Below, piece by piece: positions 13,898 through 20,566 of a DNA stretch of 24,097 nucleotides (the first letter of the stretch is position 1; each line of letters starts with the position of its first letter). The notes under the pieces are model-generated. The model saw only the letters and a program-made list of their open reading frames with translations, ran no database searches and was not told the origin of the DNA. A program made the position numbers and the translations under genes. Source of the stretch: Parvibaculum sp964560165 (lineage in GTDB: Bacteria > Pseudomonadota > Alphaproteobacteria > Parvibaculales > Parvibaculaceae); the NCBI GenBank assembly GCA_964560165.1, contig CAZLLB010000022.1, positions 1-24,097 of the forward strand. Reading direction: 5' to 3'.

Positions 13898-14225
13898 AAC
13901 GCCTGAAAAACGGCTCGAGGATATCTTCGAACAAATTAACCGGATCGAGTCTCACATCGTGGGGATGAGTCACGACGCGTTCATTGACGATCAAAAGACC
14001 CAAGATGCTGTGGAGCGTTGTCTTGAGCGAATATGCGAAGCCGCTCGAAAGGTGGGTGACAGATACGATTCAAAATACCCGGAAGTCGAATTCAATAAGC
14101 TACGGGATTTCGGCTCGATGTTGCGACATGATTACGATGCCATCATATCTGACCGTATATGGGAATCGGTTCGGGAGCGGCTGCCGCTGCTCAAAGCCGC
14201 CGTCTGCATCGAACTCGGCCTCTAA
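13887..14225 (+). CDS. HEPN-domain toxin (HepT type, DUF86)
   Basis: A 112-residue all-helical protein of the DUF86/HepT family, predicted to be an RNase toxin. The opening KTPEKRLEDIFEQINRIESHIVGMSHDAF and QDAVERCLERICEAARKVGDRY are typical. The active-site region reads LRDFGSMLRHDYDAI: His81 and Tyr83 form the HxY that MntA-type antitoxins AMPylate, but the nearest upstream arginines are Arg80 and Arg73, giving RH or Rx7H where the canonical motif is Rx4-6H. Base composition is visibly more AT-rich than the neighbours, which suggests acquisition by transfer. The start overlaps the antitoxin gene by 11 nt, and the stop overlaps the stop of the convergent MarR gene by 3 nt. Confidence 0.82.
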   Translation: MSSKTPEKRLEDIFEQINRIESHIVGMSHDAFIDDQKTQDAVERCLERICEAARKVGDRYDSKYPEVEFNKLRDFGSMLRHDYDAIISDRIWESVRERLPLLKAAVCIELGL

Positions 14226-14692
14226 TCCACCTCCAGCGCCGCCGCATCCATCGGCCCCTCGCTGCGCCGCCCGTCGATGATGTAAGCCAGCTCCGAAAAC
14301 GCCTCCAGCATCCGCTCTGCATCGCCCTTTTCCAGTAGCGACGGCAGAAACCGCGTCAGCGCCAGTTCAAATTCACGATGTTTCTTCAAGCCTTTCGCCG
14401 TCAGCTTCAGCATCACGCTGCGCCCGTCTTCGGCGTCCGGCGCGCGCGAGATCAACCCACGCCTTTCCATATCGCCGATAAGTCCGCTTGCGGTCGGCTT
14501 GGTGATCGCCGCTTCCACCGCCAGCTCGCCCGCGCGCTTCGGCCCACGCTTCAGATAAAGCAGAAACCGATATTGCGGAATGGTGATATCCAGTTCGCGC
14601 GCAATCGTCTCGAATTCACGAAACAGCACGACGACCGTGCGGGCCATCAAAATGAGCCGCCGGTCGATCGTGCTGTCTTCGCTCTCGTCCAT
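14222..14692 (-). CDS. MarR family transcriptional regulator
   Basis: A 156-residue winged-helix regulator. The DNA-binding part reads ITIPQYRFLLYLKRGPKRAGELAVEAAITKPTASGLIGDMERRGLISRAPDAEDGRSVMLKLTAKG, with the MarR wing motif DGRS intact; long helices on both sides form the usual dimer interface. MarR proteins normally repress nearby genes until a phenolic or lipophilic ligand binds. The start lies 2 nt after the stop of the SDR dehydrogenase gene, so the regulator is probably co-expressed with its enzyme and may respond to its substrate. The stop overlaps that of the HepT-type gene on the other strand. The ligand is unknown. Confidence 0.85.
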   Translation of the reverse strand: MDESEDSTIDRRLILMARTVVVLFREFETIARELDITIPQYRFLLYLKRGPKRAGELAVEAAITKPTASGLIGDMERRGLISRAPDAEDGRSVMLKLTAKGLKKHREFELALTRFLPSLLEKGDAERMLEAFSELAYIIDGRRSEGPMDAAALEVD

Positions 14693-14694
14693 GA

Positions 14695-15477
14695 TCAGAA
14701 AATAGCGTAGCCGCCGTCGATGACGAATGTATCGCCCGAATGATAGGCAGACGCGTTCGACGCGAGATAAACCGCGACGCCGCCGAAATCTCCCGGCTCG
14801 CCCCAGCGCCGTGCGGGCACGCGCGGGATCACCTTCTCGGCAAAGGCTTTGTTCTCTTGCGCATTAGCCGTCATATCGGTGGCGATCCAGCCCGGCAAAA
14901 TCGCGTTGGCGCGAATACCGTAGCGCGCGAATTCGACCGCGCAGCTCTTCATCATCGAGATCACCCCGCCCTTGGTCGCCGCATAGGCCTGATTGCGCGC
15001 CGCGCCTTCAATCGCCGCGAGGCTCGCAACGCCGACCAGCGATCCGCCTGTGTCGCCCGATTTCGCGCGATCGACCATGTGCTTTGTCGCCTCGCGCAAG
15101 GTGAAGAACACGCCGTCGAGATTGACCGCCAGCGTCTTGCGATAGGTCTCGGTCTTCATCTCCGTGAACGATGGCGAGCCGAAGCCGACGCCCGCATTGG
15201 CGAACACGCTGTCGATGCGGCCAAGCGCCTTTACCGTCTCGCCGATCCCGTCCACCACTTCCTGCTCATTGGCGACGTTCACTTTGCGCGTATAGACCTT
15301 CACGCCATGCGCCTTCAATTGCGCCTCGGCCTTGGCGTTCTTTTCTTCATTGGTGCCCCAGATGGCGATGCCCGCGCCCGATTGCGCCAGCGCATCCGCC
15401 ATGCCGAGCCCGATACCGCCATTGCCGCCTGTGACCAGCGCCACTTTGCCGCTGAGGTCGAAAGGTTTGTAAGCCAT
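14695..15477 (-). CDS. SDR family NAD(P)-dependent dehydrogenase
   Basis: A 260-residue classical short-chain dehydrogenase/reductase. The cofactor loop TGGNGGIG (16-23), NAG at 94-96, Asn119, Ser152, Tyr165 and Lys169 give the complete Asn-Ser-Tyr-Lys tetrad. The C-terminus SAYHSGDTFVIDGGYAIF is typical. ATG 15477 is preferred over the in-frame GTG at 15483 because ggagag lies at a proper distance. It oxidises or reduces an alcohol/ketone pair; the substrate cannot be deduced. It forms a two-gene unit with the MarR regulator that begins 2 nt after its stop. Confidence 0.87.
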   Translation of the reverse strand: MAYKPFDLSGKVALVTGGNGGIGLGMADALAQSGAGIAIWGTNEEKNAKAEAQLKAHGVKVYTRKVNVANEQEVVDGIGETVKALGRIDSVFANAGVGFGSPSFTEMKTETYRKTLAVNLDGVFFTLREATKHMVDRAKSGDTGGSLVGVASLAAIEGAARNQAYAATKGGVISMMKSCAVEFARYGIRANAILPGWIATDMTANAQENKAFAEKVIPRVPARRWGEPGDFGGVAVYLASNASAYHSGDTFVIDGGYAIF

Positions 15478-15567
15478 CTTCACTCTCCGAAGGGTGTGTC
15501 ATTGCGATAGAAATATCCATGGCCGGACTATAGCACCGGCACAGCGCGAGGCGAGGGCGCGGCTCTC

Positions 15568-15936
15568 TCAGCGGCGCGGCATATCCAGTTTCAGACGTGG
15601 CTCCCGCGGCAGCAGGGCCGATGCCGCCGGGCGCTCTTCCCTCAGTTCCGAGCAGACGAAATAGGAGCGATAGCTCAGATGTTCGGGGTCCGGCGGGATC
15701 GAGCAGGTGAAGATCGATGCCGCCTTTTGCAGCACCAGCGCCGTGCCGAGATTGCCGCGTATCTCATAGCCGTCTTTGGCAAGGTCGCCGAGCGTGCGTG
15801 TCGAAACGACGAATGGCCCCGAGCGTGCGCCCGGTGCCAGCGGGTCTTTCGTTTCCGCAGCCCCAAGCGGGCGCGCAAACAGGCACCCCGCCACAAGCAG
15901 GCCGACGACAAAGACGCTCGCAAAACGAAAATTCAT
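15568..15936 (-). CDS. Small exported protein of unknown function
   Basis: A 122-residue protein with an N-terminal export signal (MNFRFASVFVVGLLVAGCLFARPLGA). VAGC at residues 15-18 could be a lipobox, which would make it a lipoprotein; the alternative is signal-peptidase I cleavage after GA or GAA near residue 27. The mature part (GPFVVSTRTLGDLAKDGYEIRGNLGTALVLQKAASIFTCSIPPDPEHLSYRSYFVCSELRE) carries two cysteines that may pair. I do not recognise the family. A ggagg ribosome site 5 nt before the ATG strongly supports the start. It reads alone between the SDR and zur genes. Confidence 0.7.
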   Translation of the reverse strand: MNFRFASVFVVGLLVAGCLFARPLGAAETKDPLAPGARSGPFVVSTRTLGDLAKDGYEIRGNLGTALVLQKAASIFTCSIPPDPEHLSYRSYFVCSELREERPAASALLPREPRLKLDMPRR

Positions 15937-16011
15937 AAAATCCTCCGGCCAGTGACGCGCGGCGATCTTATCGAAAGTGCAAGCCGGTTCAACCGGAGCG
16001 CCGCTGCAATC

Positions 16012-16518
16012 TCACTGTGCGCAGCGCGCGCATAGCCCGGCGATTTCGACCACTTTGCGCTCCACCGTGAAACGCGCGCGCCGGGTTGCGGCCTCCAGCG
16101 CCTTGTCCAATCCGCCATCGACGATCTCTTCCGCCGTGCCACAGTCCCGGCAGATCAGAAACTGGCTTTCATGTGGGTGGCCCGCCTCGCCGCAGCCCAG
16201 ATAGGCGTTGAGCGATTCAATCTTGTGGATCAGCCCTTCGGCCATCAGAAAATCCAGCGCGCGATAAACGGTCGGTGGTCGCGCCGCCTTATGCGTCCGC
16301 GCCAGCGCGTCGAGCACATCGTAAGCGCCGACCGGCTTGTGGCTCCGCCAGACAATCGCCAGCACTTTCTCGCGAATAGGCGTGAGCTGCACCGCGCGCT
16401 CGGTGCAGAGCGCGCGCGCCCGCGCCATCGCCGTGTCGACGCAGTCGCCGTGATTATGCGCCTCCGGCGGGGCCGCGCGTGTCAGCGCTTTATGTGCCGC
16501 TTGTCTCTGGTCAGCCAT
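16012..16518 (-). CDS. zur: Zinc uptake regulator Zur (Fur family)
   Basis: A 168-residue Fur-family repressor. The winged helix covers about residues 40-100 (QLTPIREKVLAIVWRSHKPVGAYDVLDAL...RPPTVYRALDFLMAEGLIHKI). The structural zinc site is complete: C123xxC126 and C163xxC166. By spacing against E. coli Zur, His98, Cys109, His116 and Glu131 would form the sensing site. LNAYLGC and HESQFLICRDCG are typical of Zur and not of Fur. ATG 16518 is chosen over an open extension to 16572, which would cross the promoter. No Shine-Dalgarno is visible. An element resembling a Zur box lies just upstream, so autoregulation is possible. No znuABC genes are in the window. Confidence 0.85.
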   Translation of the reverse strand: MADQRQAAHKALTRAAPPEAHNHGDCVDTAMARARALCTERAVQLTPIREKVLAIVWRSHKPVGAYDVLDALARTHKAARPPTVYRALDFLMAEGLIHKIESLNAYLGCGEAGHPHESQFLICRDCGTAEEIVDGGLDKALEAATRRARFTVERKVVEIAGLCARCAQ

Positions 16519-16525
16519 GCCAAAA

Positions 16526-16537
16526 ATGATACAACAT
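16526..16537 (-). promoter_or_regulatory. Possible Zur box / zur promoter
   Basis: On the minus strand ATGTTGTATCAT (16537-16526) differs at two positions from the alphaproteobacterial Zur-box core ATGTTATAACAT as I recall it. Its 3' half, TATCAT, could be a -10 box, with GCGACA (16554-16549) as a -35 at 17-nt spacing. That would put the transcription start at or next to the zur ATG. The site also lies about 58 nt before the divergent SRAP gene. Confidence 0.45.
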
Positions 16538-16594
16538 AACAGTCTATCTGTCGCCCCCAGCACAAGTGCCATCCCTCAACACGAGTACCATCTC

Positions 16595-17326
16595 ATGTGC
16601 GGACGCTACGCCATCACCACGCCGCCCCAGGCGATGCGCGACCTCTACCTCTATATGGCGCAGCCAAATTTCCCGCCGCGCTACAATGTGGCACCCACCC
16701 AGCCCGTGCCCGTCATCCGCATGAACGGCGCGACGCGCGAATTTGCGCTGGTCCGCTGGGGCCTCATCCCGTCCTGGGCAAAGGAGATGCCGCAATCCCT
16801 CCTCATCAACGCCCGCGCCGACACGATCGCCGACAAGCCATCTTTTCGTGGCGCCTTCCGCCATCGCCGCGCGCTCATGCCCGCCGACGGTTTCTATGAA
16901 TGGAAGGATATGGGGCGAGGGCAGAAGCAGCCTTTTTTTATTCGCCGCCGCGACCGCGCCAATTTCGCCATGGCCGCGATCTGGGACAATTGGATGCCAG
17001 CCGATGGCAGCGAAATCGAAACATGCGCCATCGTCACCACCGAGGCCAACGCCACCCTGAAGCCGATCCATCACCGCATGCCGGTCATCCTCGCGCGCGA
17101 AGATCTCGCCCGCTGGCTCGATCCCGCCGCCGCGCCCAAAGACCTCGCCGCCCTGATGGTCCCGGCCCCCGACGATCTGATGGAAGCGATCCCCGTCAGC
17201 CAATCAGTCAACCGCGTGGCCAATGACGGCCCACACCTCCTCGATCCCTTCCTCATGCCCCTCGACGCTGCCCCGTCGAAGAAAAAGGAAAAGCCCGCCG
17301 ACGACCGGCAAGCGGATTTGTTCTAG
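16595..17326 (+). CDS. SRAP domain protein (YedK/HMCES family)
   Basis: A 243-residue SOS-response-associated peptidase-family protein. These proteins form a covalent thiazolidine crosslink to abasic sites in single-stranded DNA and so shield them. The catalytic set is complete: Cys2 (MCGRYA, exposed after Met removal), Asn72 (INARAD), Glu102 (GFYEWK) and His159/160 (IHHRMPVI). Because Cys2 must be N-terminal, ATG 16595 is the only sensible start although the frame is open from 16517. After a Lys-rich linker (KKKEKPADDR) the protein ends in QADLF, which resembles bacterial beta-clamp-binding pentapeptides. No GTTC- or GAAC-type LexA half-sites occur in the upstream gap shared with zur. It converges on the serine hydrolase gene. 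Confidence 0.9.
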   Translation: MCGRYAITTPPQAMRDLYLYMAQPNFPPRYNVAPTQPVPVIRMNGATREFALVRWGLIPSWAKEMPQSLLINARADTIADKPSFRGAFRHRRALMPADGFYEWKDMGRGQKQPFFIRRRDRANFAMAAIWDNWMPADGSEIETCAIVTTEANATLKPIHHRMPVILAREDLARWLDPAAAPKDLAALMVPAPDDLMEAIPVSQSVNRVANDGPHLLDPFLMPLDAAPSKKKEKPADDRQADLF

Positions 17327-17368
17327 CGCCCGAATAAAATAGAGCCGTCATGGCTGACCAGAGCGCGC

Positions 17369-18688
17369 CTACCGCTTCATCAAATACGCCGCCACAGCCT
17401 CAAAAGCCGGCAGGGTCGTCGGATCATTCGCACCGTTGCCTGCTTGCGGATGCGAGCCGAACCGCGCAATCACCATCTCCGCTTTCGGATCGATATAGAT
17501 GGATTGTCCGTGTACCCCGCGCGCCATATAAGCGCCGTCTGCATTATGCGTCACCCACCACATGCCGCTATAGCTCCAGCCCTTGAGCTGCGCGTAACCC
17601 GCCTTGGCAAAAGCCACCTTGTCGCCACCCGCCCTTATGTGCGCAATCGCCGCCGCAGGCACAAGCCGCCGCCCGTACGCCACGCCGTCATCAAGCAGCA
17701 ACTGCCCGAGCCGCGCCATGTCGCGCAAGCCTGCATTGAAGCCGCCGCCCGCAAAGGGCGTATCCGTGGAATCGACGGTGAAATATGCGTCCTGCTCCGC
17801 GCCCATCCGGCTCCAGATACGCTCTGACAAAAGCTGCGCCACGGATTTGCCGGTGACGCGCGCGATGATCCAACCCAGCGCATCGGTATTGATGGTTTTG
17901 TAGCCGAACGCCGCGCCATGCGCGCCTTCCTTGCGCACTGTTTCGAGATATTCAAAATAGCTGCGCGGCCCTTTATAACCCGCAGGCTTCGGCAAAGGAT
18001 TCCCCGCCGCCGAATAGACCCACACATCCGCCTTCGGATCTTTATAGTCCTCGCTATATGCGAGCCCCGTCGTCATATCGAGAACCTGCCGCACCGTCGC
18101 ATCGCTGAAAGCGCTTTTCGCAAGCTCCGGCACAATCGTCCCGACCTTCGCGCTTTCGTCGATCTTGCCTTCCGCCACCAGCATCTCGCCAAGCAATCCG
18201 GTCAGCGATTTCGTCACTGACATCGCGCCATGCTGCCCCGCCTCATTCAGACATCCCGAATAGCGCTCATAAACGACAACGCCCTTGTGCAGAACGATAA
18301 TGCCATCGGTGTAATTGGCCGCCAGCGACTGCGCCCATGTCATGGCCTTGCCACCGCCCAGCGGCGTAAACGTCACCGCGTCGATCCCCGCATCGATTTT
18401 CCGCGCAAGCGGTACCGGCGCCCCAAGCCCCCGGCTCACGCCCATCGTCGGCATCAACTCGCGAAAATGACAAACCGTCCAGCGCAGCTTGGGAAAGCTG
18501 AAATAATCAGGATCGGAAAACCGGATGATCTTATCGGCAGGCGGCGGCGAACCAACCATCCACCCAAGCTTGCCGGGATCGGACGCCTCCGCCGATAGCG
18601 TCTCCGCTCGAGAGATCGACGGCATTACCGCCGCCAATCCGATGAAGAAAACCGCCGCGCGAATAGTACCCGAAATGAGCCACCGCAT
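17369..18688 (-). CDS. Exported serine hydrolase, NylB / class C beta-lactamase fold
   Basis: A 439-residue protein with a signal peptide, probably cleaved after SRA at residue 28, so periplasmic. The nucleophile motif is SVTK (Ser157, Lys160). Tyr263 in FGYKTINTDALGW is the likely second catalytic tyrosine position, and HGQ at 392-394 replaces the KTG triad. The order and wording (VRQVLDMTTGLAYSEDY, ERIWSRMGAEQDAYFTVD, GFNAGLRDMARLGQLLL) fit the 6-aminohexanoate-dimer-hydrolase-like group. Such enzymes hydrolyse amides or esters; true beta-lactamase activity is unlikely. No ribosome site stands out. It overlaps nothing and converges on the SRAP gene with a 42-nt gap. Confidence 0.83.
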   Translation of the reverse strand: MRWLISGTIRAAVFFIGLAAVMPSISRAETLSAEASDPGKLGWMVGSPPPADKIIRFSDPDYFSFPKLRWTVCHFRELMPTMGVSRGLGAPVPLARKIDAGIDAVTFTPLGGGKAMTWAQSLAANYTDGIIVLHKGVVVYERYSGCLNEAGQHGAMSVTKSLTGLLGEMLVAEGKIDESAKVGTIVPELAKSAFSDATVRQVLDMTTGLAYSEDYKDPKADVWVYSAAGNPLPKPAGYKGPRSYFEYLETVRKEGAHGAAFGYKTINTDALGWIIARVTGKSVAQLLSERIWSRMGAEQDAYFTVDSTDTPFAGGGFNAGLRDMARLGQLLLDDGVAYGRRLVPAAAIAHIRAGGDKVAFAKAGYAQLKGWSYSGMWWVTHNADGAYMARGVHGQSIYIDPKAEMVIARFGSHPQAGNGANDPTTLPAFEAVAAYLMKR

Positions 18689-18773
18689 CGAAGCCTCCCA
18701 TCCAGCCTTGCCCCAAGCCTATCATCCCTCCGCCCGTCATGCGCGGGCCTGTTCCGCACATCGCGCCTTCCTG

Positions 18774-18808
18774 AACCCTCTCCCTCCGGGAGAGGGCAGG
18801 GTGAGAGG
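18774..18808. repeat. Dispersed repeat, family C, copy with perfect hairpin
   Basis: ccctctccc (18776-18784) and gggagaggg (18788-18796) form a perfect 9-bp stem with a 3-nt loop, followed by cagggtgagagg. It directly follows the stop region of the phosphotransferase gene on the minus strand and matches the element at 21911-21945. It could act as a terminator or mRNA stabiliser. Confidence 0.75.
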
Positions 18809-18814
18809 CTTTCC

Positions 18815-19693
18815 TCACTGCGCTAAAGCCAGCATCTCTTTATAGCCGTCTTTCATAGCCGTATTCGGGAACCGCACATTGTGCCGAACGAAACGCGCAA
18901 ATCCGAGCATCACCGCCGCATATCGTGCCGCACCGAAAATAAGCTCGTCATCCCATGCGACACGGCGAACGCGCAGATAGCCCTCGATCATCTGCTGAAC
19001 GCTTGCGCCGCGAAATCCATCCTCCGGCGTCGCTGCCGTCACCAAAGCGATGCCAAGATCGAACAGCGCCGAATCCATCGCCGCCGCCTCCCAATCGATC
19101 GGCACCAGCTCCCCGTCGGGTCGCTCGATAATGTTGTCAGGGAAGAAATCGCCATGCGTGAAGACAAATGCCTCGCGCTCGAAAATGCCCGTGGCCTCAA
19201 ACACCTCCGCCGTCTCCATCGCCGCAATGAGGTCAGCGCATGACTGCCCGGAAAGGTCGTTACGCCACGACGCCGGAATGCGCCTCAACCGCGACCGGAA
19301 GCCATCAAGCGGTGGAACCATGTGTATGCTGGCAAGCAACGCGCCGACATCGCCGAGCCGCAAATTCCCGCGCTCGCTGAGCGGCACACCGGCCACATAA
19401 GGCCGCAGGATCACCGGCATGCCGCCGAACCGCGCCACGGTCCCGCCGTCCAGCCGCGCCATCAGGCCCGGCGTCTTCACGCCATGCGCGCTCACATGCG
19501 CGACGATGCCCGCCAACTCATTCGCACTCGCCCAATCGTGATTGTTCAGCACCGAAAGGACGTAAACGTCATCCAGCAGATAAGACGAATTCGCCATCCC
19601 GCCTTTGATTTGTGCGCTCCGCGTGAATGTCACGCCAAACTCGGTGGCCAGCCTCCGCAACTCGCCCTCATTCAGCAGCGAATAGTCCGCCAC
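18815..19693 (-). CDS. APH-fold phosphotransferase (homoserine kinase type II-like)
   Basis: A 292-residue protein-kinase-like small-molecule kinase. The N-lobe shows IKGGMANSSYLLDDVYVLSVLNN. The catalytic loop THGDFFPDNII gives Asp182 and Asn187, and IDWEAA gives the metal-binding Asp200. The family phosphorylates aminoglycosides, homoserine, choline or similar hydroxyl compounds; N-lobe layout and size resemble ThrB type II, but I cannot assign the substrate. I place the start at GTG 19693, which has aaggagg 4 nt upstream. The frame stays open to an ATG at 19738, but those codons run into a dispersed repeat and would be non-native. Confidence 0.75.
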   Translation of the reverse strand: MADYSLLNEGELRRLATEFGVTFTRSAQIKGGMANSSYLLDDVYVLSVLNNHDWASANELAGIVAHVSAHGVKTPGLMARLDGGTVARFGGMPVILRPYVAGVPLSERGNLRLGDVGALLASIHMVPPLDGFRSRLRRIPASWRNDLSGQSCADLIAAMETAEVFEATGIFEREAFVFTHGDFFPDNIIERPDGELVPIDWEAAAMDSALFDLGIALVTAATPEDGFRGASVQQMIEGYLRVRRVAWDDELIFGAARYAAVMLGFARFVRHNVRFPNTAMKDGYKEMLALAQ

Positions 19694-19708
19694 GCATCCT
19701 CCTTCCAC

Positions 19709-19746
19709 GTCATTGCGAGGCCCAAAGGACCGTGGCAATCCAGCCT
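19709..19746. repeat. Dispersed repeat, family A, half copy
   Basis: gtcattgcgag (19709-19719) and cgtggcaatccagcct (19731-19746) match the left half of the element at 2530-2610 in the same order and orientation; the mirror-image right half is absent. It lies immediately upstream of the phosphotransferase gene. The rest of the gap up to 19939 shows no gene that I can support. Confidence 0.65.
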
Positions 19747-19939
19747 TTCAGAGCGCCCTCACCCTCAACCATCATGGCCGTCCCCGATTTGATCAGGGAT
19801 TGATCGGATCATCGATGCTGTTTGCCGGGGTTATAGGAAATCTGAACCTTTCCAGAAATGCCGATATCCACCCGAAATATGTTACTACCGTGAAAATAGG
19901 AGAGGCATTGACCGCAGAGCAAAACGGCCCCTATCTCCC

Positions 19940-20407
19940 TCACCTCAACCTCTTCCCCATCTCCACCACATCTTCCTCCTTGTACTCCATACTTTCATAA
20001 AACCCGACAACCCCCGTATTCGTCTTCCGCACCAGCAGATTGAGCTTCCACACCCCGCGCTCAATGAGCCATTCCTCCGCGGCCTCCATGATGAGCCGCC
20101 CGAGGCCCAGTCCGCGCAGGCCCGGCTCCGCAGCGACGTAATAGACCGCGCCCCGGTGTCCGTCATGGCCGACCATCACCGAAGCGACAAGACGGCCCTC
20201 GCGCTCGGCCACCAGCACGTCGGAATTGGGTTTGCCTCGCGCGAAGGCGATGTCCTCACGCGGATCGTTCCATGGCCGCGTCAGCCCGCAGGCCTCCCAC
20301 AGCGCGACGAGCGCCTCCACGTCCGCGTCCTCGGCGGTGCGCACTTTAATGGCGGACCTTGATTCGGATGGGGCCGACGAGGGGGTGTTGGAAGCGGCGT
20401 CTTTCAT
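19940..20407 (-). CDS. GNAT acetyltransferase, YpeA-like
   Basis: A 155-residue N-acetyltransferase. After a short Ser/Ala-rich lead, the GNAT fold starts at IKVRTAEDADVEALVALWEACGLTRPWNDPREDI. The acetyl-CoA motif RxxGxG is R98-G103 in GLRGLGLGRLIMEAAEEWL, and the C-terminus reads KLNLLVRKTNTGVVGFYESMEYKEEDVVEMGKRL. The LTRPWNDP and LNL.VR..N..V..FYE.. segments match the YpeA group, whose substrate is not established. A ggagag ribosome site precedes ATG 20407. It is transcribed divergently from the CorC-type gene. Confidence 0.83.
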   Translation of the reverse strand: MKDAASNTPSSAPSESRSAIKVRTAEDADVEALVALWEACGLTRPWNDPREDIAFARGKPNSDVLVAEREGRLVASVMVGHDGHRGAVYYVAAEPGLRGLGLGRLIMEAAEEWLIERGVWKLNLLVRKTNTGVVGFYESMEYKEEDVVEMGKRLR

Positions 20408-20533
20408 GAGGCTCTCCGGCGCAAAGGAGCGGGTGGGAAAGCGCGGCAGCCTAGCATAACCGCTGCCCTCCGCTTGAAATCACACCCCCAAACCGGGTTA
20501 AAGGATATTAGCGCGAAGGCCTGCGCGCTCCTA

Positions 20534-20539
20534 TATACT
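20534..20539 (+). promoter_or_regulatory. Candidate -10 box for the CorC-type gene
   Basis: TATACT, within ctatatactg, lies 27 nt before the start codon at 20567. No good -35 box is seen at standard spacing, so this is a weak call. Confidence 0.3.
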
Positions 20540-20566
20540 GTCGCTCCATAAGGTTCTGGGAACGAC

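Noticed and set aside
17369..18688. Antibiotic-resistance beta-lactamase
   Set aside because: The motifs and middle region fit NylB-like amide or ester hydrolases and lack the KTG triad of true class C beta-lactamases.
19713..20000. 95-codon plus-strand frame in the gap before the acetyltransferase gene
   Set aside because: It starts inside a dispersed repeat, runs into an antisense gene, and shows no ribosome site or domain.
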